DNA of 7,049 bases from positions 1 through 7,049 of the forward strand of contig JAPXLT010000252.1 of NCBI GenBank assembly GCA_033809415.1, written 5' to 3'. The stretch is from JAQVUB01 sp033809415. GTDB taxonomy: Bacteria > Verrucomicrobiota > Lentisphaeria > Oligosphaerales > Oligosphaeraceae. This document shows positions 5,713-7,049 of this stretch, piece by piece; the stretch's first letter is position 1, and every line of letters starts with the position of its first letter. Made by a program: the position numbers and the translations under genes. The notes under the pieces are model-generated. The model worked only from the letters and a program-made list of their open reading frames with translations. It did not search any database and was not told the origin of the DNA.

Positions 5713-5722
5713 ATTAAATATG
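5713..5722 (+). repeat. Target-site duplication, right copy (ATTAAATATG)
   Basis: Identical to 5558-5567. Its last three bases are an in-frame ATG (5720) for the regulator, but that codon has no ribosome binding site and would add 12 residues not expected for a GntR-type N-terminus. Confidence 0.85.
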
Positions 5723-5755
5723 TTTTTAACGAATCTCAGTGTGGTTGTGGTTACC

Positions 5756-6916
5756 ATGAGTACATCGAAGTATCCAGGATTAACAGCCGTTCTCGAAAAC
5801 CGAATCGTCCGCAGCAAATATTCAGGACGCCTTCCGACAACCCGGGAGCTGGCTGCAGAGTTTAAGGTATCCCGCCAGACAGTGACGATGGCGTTGCGTC
5901 CGTTAATTCATCGAGGGCGGTTGCACCCTGCAGGTTCACGCGGGATGTTGATCAGGCAGCCGGAAAATATGCCAGCCCTTCGGGTAATGGTAGTCGCCAG
6001 TGGCGATGATGAGACGCTGGCGCGGGATGTCGCACTGGCTTCGCTGCTGTGCCGGATGCGTGAAGATGGGCTTCAGGCCAGTCTCCATGGCGTACTGCCG
6101 GATTACACAAGCCGGGAATCTCTTCGCAGGCTGCTTGCAACCGCATCGGGCGTTCTGTTCACCAACAGTGCATTAACATTGGATGTTGCCACACGGCTGG
6201 ATGAACTTGAAATCCCCTTTGTCTCCTGCAACCGGCTGCCGGCTTTTCCGCGCTTGCATACCGTCGAAACAAACTGGGGCGGCGCAATAAGACGCCTGGC
6301 CCAAGACGTTGTTGCTGCTGGTTTCACCCGGATCGGATTGTTCTTCCAGGGGCGCCTGAAAGGATACAATGCAATGATTCGAAAAGAATGGTGGCGAATC
6401 AAAAAAACGCTGGCAATTCCATCGTTGCGCTGTGACAACATTGTACTGAACTATCGTACACCAGGAATGACCAATCTCCGCAGGTACCTGTCCGGGCTGA
6501 AAGAAACCGGAGAATATCCCGAAGTGTTGCTGGTGTGGAATGGCATCGATGCTCCAACAGTCGATTTGCTGTACCACAGCGACGTCGCAATACCCGACAC
6601 CTGCCAGATCATCGGATGTGCAAAGGAAAACATGGAATATCCGCCAAAACTGCTGACCTTCTACGAAGACGGAATATATGAAAAAACACTCTTTGCAGCA
6701 TATTCCGCATTGAGAGAGGTGATGTTCGCTCCAACATCACAACGAATTCACCGCTTTGTCGATTTCAAAGTCAACTGCAAATGGAAACATAAAAAAGTGA
6801 ATTCCAATCACCGGTTCACCCTGGGAAAATACACTCCGGCAAAAACAAATGCCGAAGAATCTTTTCCAATAATTGCACCCATTGAATCAGGAAACAAAAT
6901 GCATGTTCCAAGTTAA
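5756..6916 (+). CDS. GntR-type winged-helix regulator with LacI-type ligand-binding domain
   Basis: From the ATG at 5756 the protein has 386 residues. Residues 5-68 are a GntR winged helix: RLPTTRELAAEFKVSRQTV (25-43) is the helix-turn-helix signature, and the wing follows at GRLHPAGSRGMLI. Residues 75-330 resemble the periplasmic-binding-protein fold of LacI/GalR regulators, with alternating strands, IPFVSCNR at 153-160, and a helix ahead of AAGFTRIGLFF (187-197), the usual G-x-x-x-I-G strand. The C-terminal 45 residues are polar, Lys-rich and unlike the family. The fold implies a cytoplasmic dimeric repressor or activator responding to a sugar, but the ligand is unknown. Likely targets are the + strand cluster and its own gene. 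I prefer 5756 over the in-frame ATG at 5720, because 5720 lies inside the MITE's target duplication and lacks a ribosome binding site. The site before 5756 (GTGGT) is weak too. Confidence 0.88.
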   Translation: MSTSKYPGLTAVLENRIVRSKYSGRLPTTRELAAEFKVSRQTVTMALRPLIHRGRLHPAGSRGMLIRQPENMPALRVMVVASGDDETLARDVALASLLCRMREDGLQASLHGVLPDYTSRESLRRLLATASGVLFTNSALTLDVATRLDELEIPFVSCNRLPAFPRLHTVETNWGGAIRRLAQDVVAAGFTRIGLFFQGRLKGYNAMIRKEWWRIKKTLAIPSLRCDNIVLNYRTPGMTNLRRYLSGLKETGEYPEVLLVWNGIDAPTVDLLYHSDVAIPDTCQIIGCAKENMEYPPKLLTFYEDGIYEKTLFAAYSALREVMFAPTSQRIHRFVDFKVNCKWKHKKVNSNHRFTLGKYTPAKTNAEESFPIIAPIESGNKMHVPS

Positions 6917-6927
6917 AAAAAGGCTGG

Positions 6928-6946
6928 CGTCTCAAAGTTGGGACCT
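6928..6946 (-). repeat. Right arm of a 19 bp long-range inverted repeat
   Basis: The reverse complement of this stretch matches 99-117 at 17 of 19 positions, with 6935-6946 perfect over 12 bp. It starts 11 bp after the regulator's stop codon. The eight-base word AAGAGCTT follows the repeat here at 6983-6990, and in the corresponding orientation also at the left copy (85-92). That hints at two versions of a longer repeat. Confidence 0.6.
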
Positions 6947-6979
6947 GAGCATAAAAAGTCTTCAATGACTTGAAAAAAA

Positions 6980-7042
6980 CACAAGAGCTTGTCTTTTATT
7001 AGTTAAACCAAAAATTGATAAAAGAAGGAGCAAGCTCTTGTG
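6980..7042 (+). promoter_or_regulatory. Long hairpin with a bulged Shine-Dalgarno sequence
   Basis: CACAAGAGCTTG (6980-6991) pairs perfectly with 7031-7042, and TCTTTTAT (6992-6999) pairs perfectly with 7018-7025. A weaker 5 bp extension (7000-7004 with 7013-7017, two G-U pairs) closes an 8-base loop. The only interruption is a five-base bulge, AGGAG (7026-7030), which is the core of a Shine-Dalgarno sequence. The possible GTG start at 7040-7042 is inside the stem. This layout suggests translational control of the next gene. IS10, IS50 and IS200 use end hairpins to limit transposase translation, so a transposase downstream is one possibility. Confidence 0.65.
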
Positions 7043-7049
7043 AAAATTG
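7040..7049 (+). CDS. Possible start of a further gene, cut by the window end
   Basis: GTG AAA ATT follows AAGGAG (7025-7030) at a nine-base spacing, a good ribosome binding arrangement. Only three codons are visible, so the product is unknown. The start codon lies in the stem of the hairpin described for 6980-7042. Confidence 0.3.

Noticed and set aside
99..6946. Composite transposon spanning the window
   Set aside because: No transposase or recombinase is encoded between the arms and no flanking duplication is seen. I report only the inverted repeat.
6956..6971. Intrinsic terminator after the regulator (AAGTC/GACTT hairpin)
   Set aside because: The stem is only 5 bp and AT-rich. On the + strand it is followed by A rather than T, so it would not stop regulator transcription.

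Overview
The window looks like a piece of a Lentisphaerota genome (Victivallis-like), or a close relative in the Verrucomicrobiota/Planctomycetota group. The main reasons are a pseudopilin whose N-terminus has the typical FTLIELLVVIAIIAILASM segment and a C-terminal H-X9-DG motif, a secreted glycoside-hydrolase-like protein, and a GntR-type winged helix fused to a LacI-type sugar-sensing domain. This combination is common in polysaccharide-degrading members of that group. The assignment is by protein style only; no rRNA or marker gene is present.

Layout: 1-139 is a leader with a C12 run, a possible operator dyad and one arm of a long-range inverted repeat. Three genes follow on the + strand: an H-X9-DG pseudopilin (140-898), a secreted protein made of two tandem copies of a beta-sandwich-like domain (962-1969), and a secreted TIM-barrel protein resembling GH42 (1989-3839). 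The last two are 19 bp apart and probably co-transcribed. A roughly 370 bp gap without a convincing gene separates them from a convergent - strand gene for a small exported protein with one squalene-cyclase-type QW motif (4214-5044). A 700 bp AT-rich region follows, then a GntR/LacI-type regulator on the + strand (5756-6916). The last 130 bp hold the second arm of the long-range repeat, a strong hairpin, and what may be the first codons of another gene.

The clearest non-coding discovery is a 145 bp MITE-like element at 5568-5712. It has perfect 16 bp terminal inverted repeats and is flanked by a perfect 10 bp direct repeat, ATTAAATATG, as expected of a target-site duplication. It carries an intrinsic-terminator-like hairpin at its left end and an iteron-like array of GTCCAT motifs spaced at about 10 bp. 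It sits directly in front of the regulator gene, so it has probably replaced or rewired that gene's promoter.

A second notable structure is the hairpin at 6980-7042, in which a Shine-Dalgarno sequence lies in a five-base bulge and a GTG codon lies in the stem. A third is a 17/19 inverted repeat bracketing the whole gene set (99-117 and 6928-6946).

Functional reading (inference): the pseudopilin, the duplicated domain protein and the GH42-like protein form a small carbohydrate-processing unit at or outside the cytoplasmic membrane, with the downstream regulator a candidate sugar-responsive controller. No known defence, phage or CRISPR system is visible.
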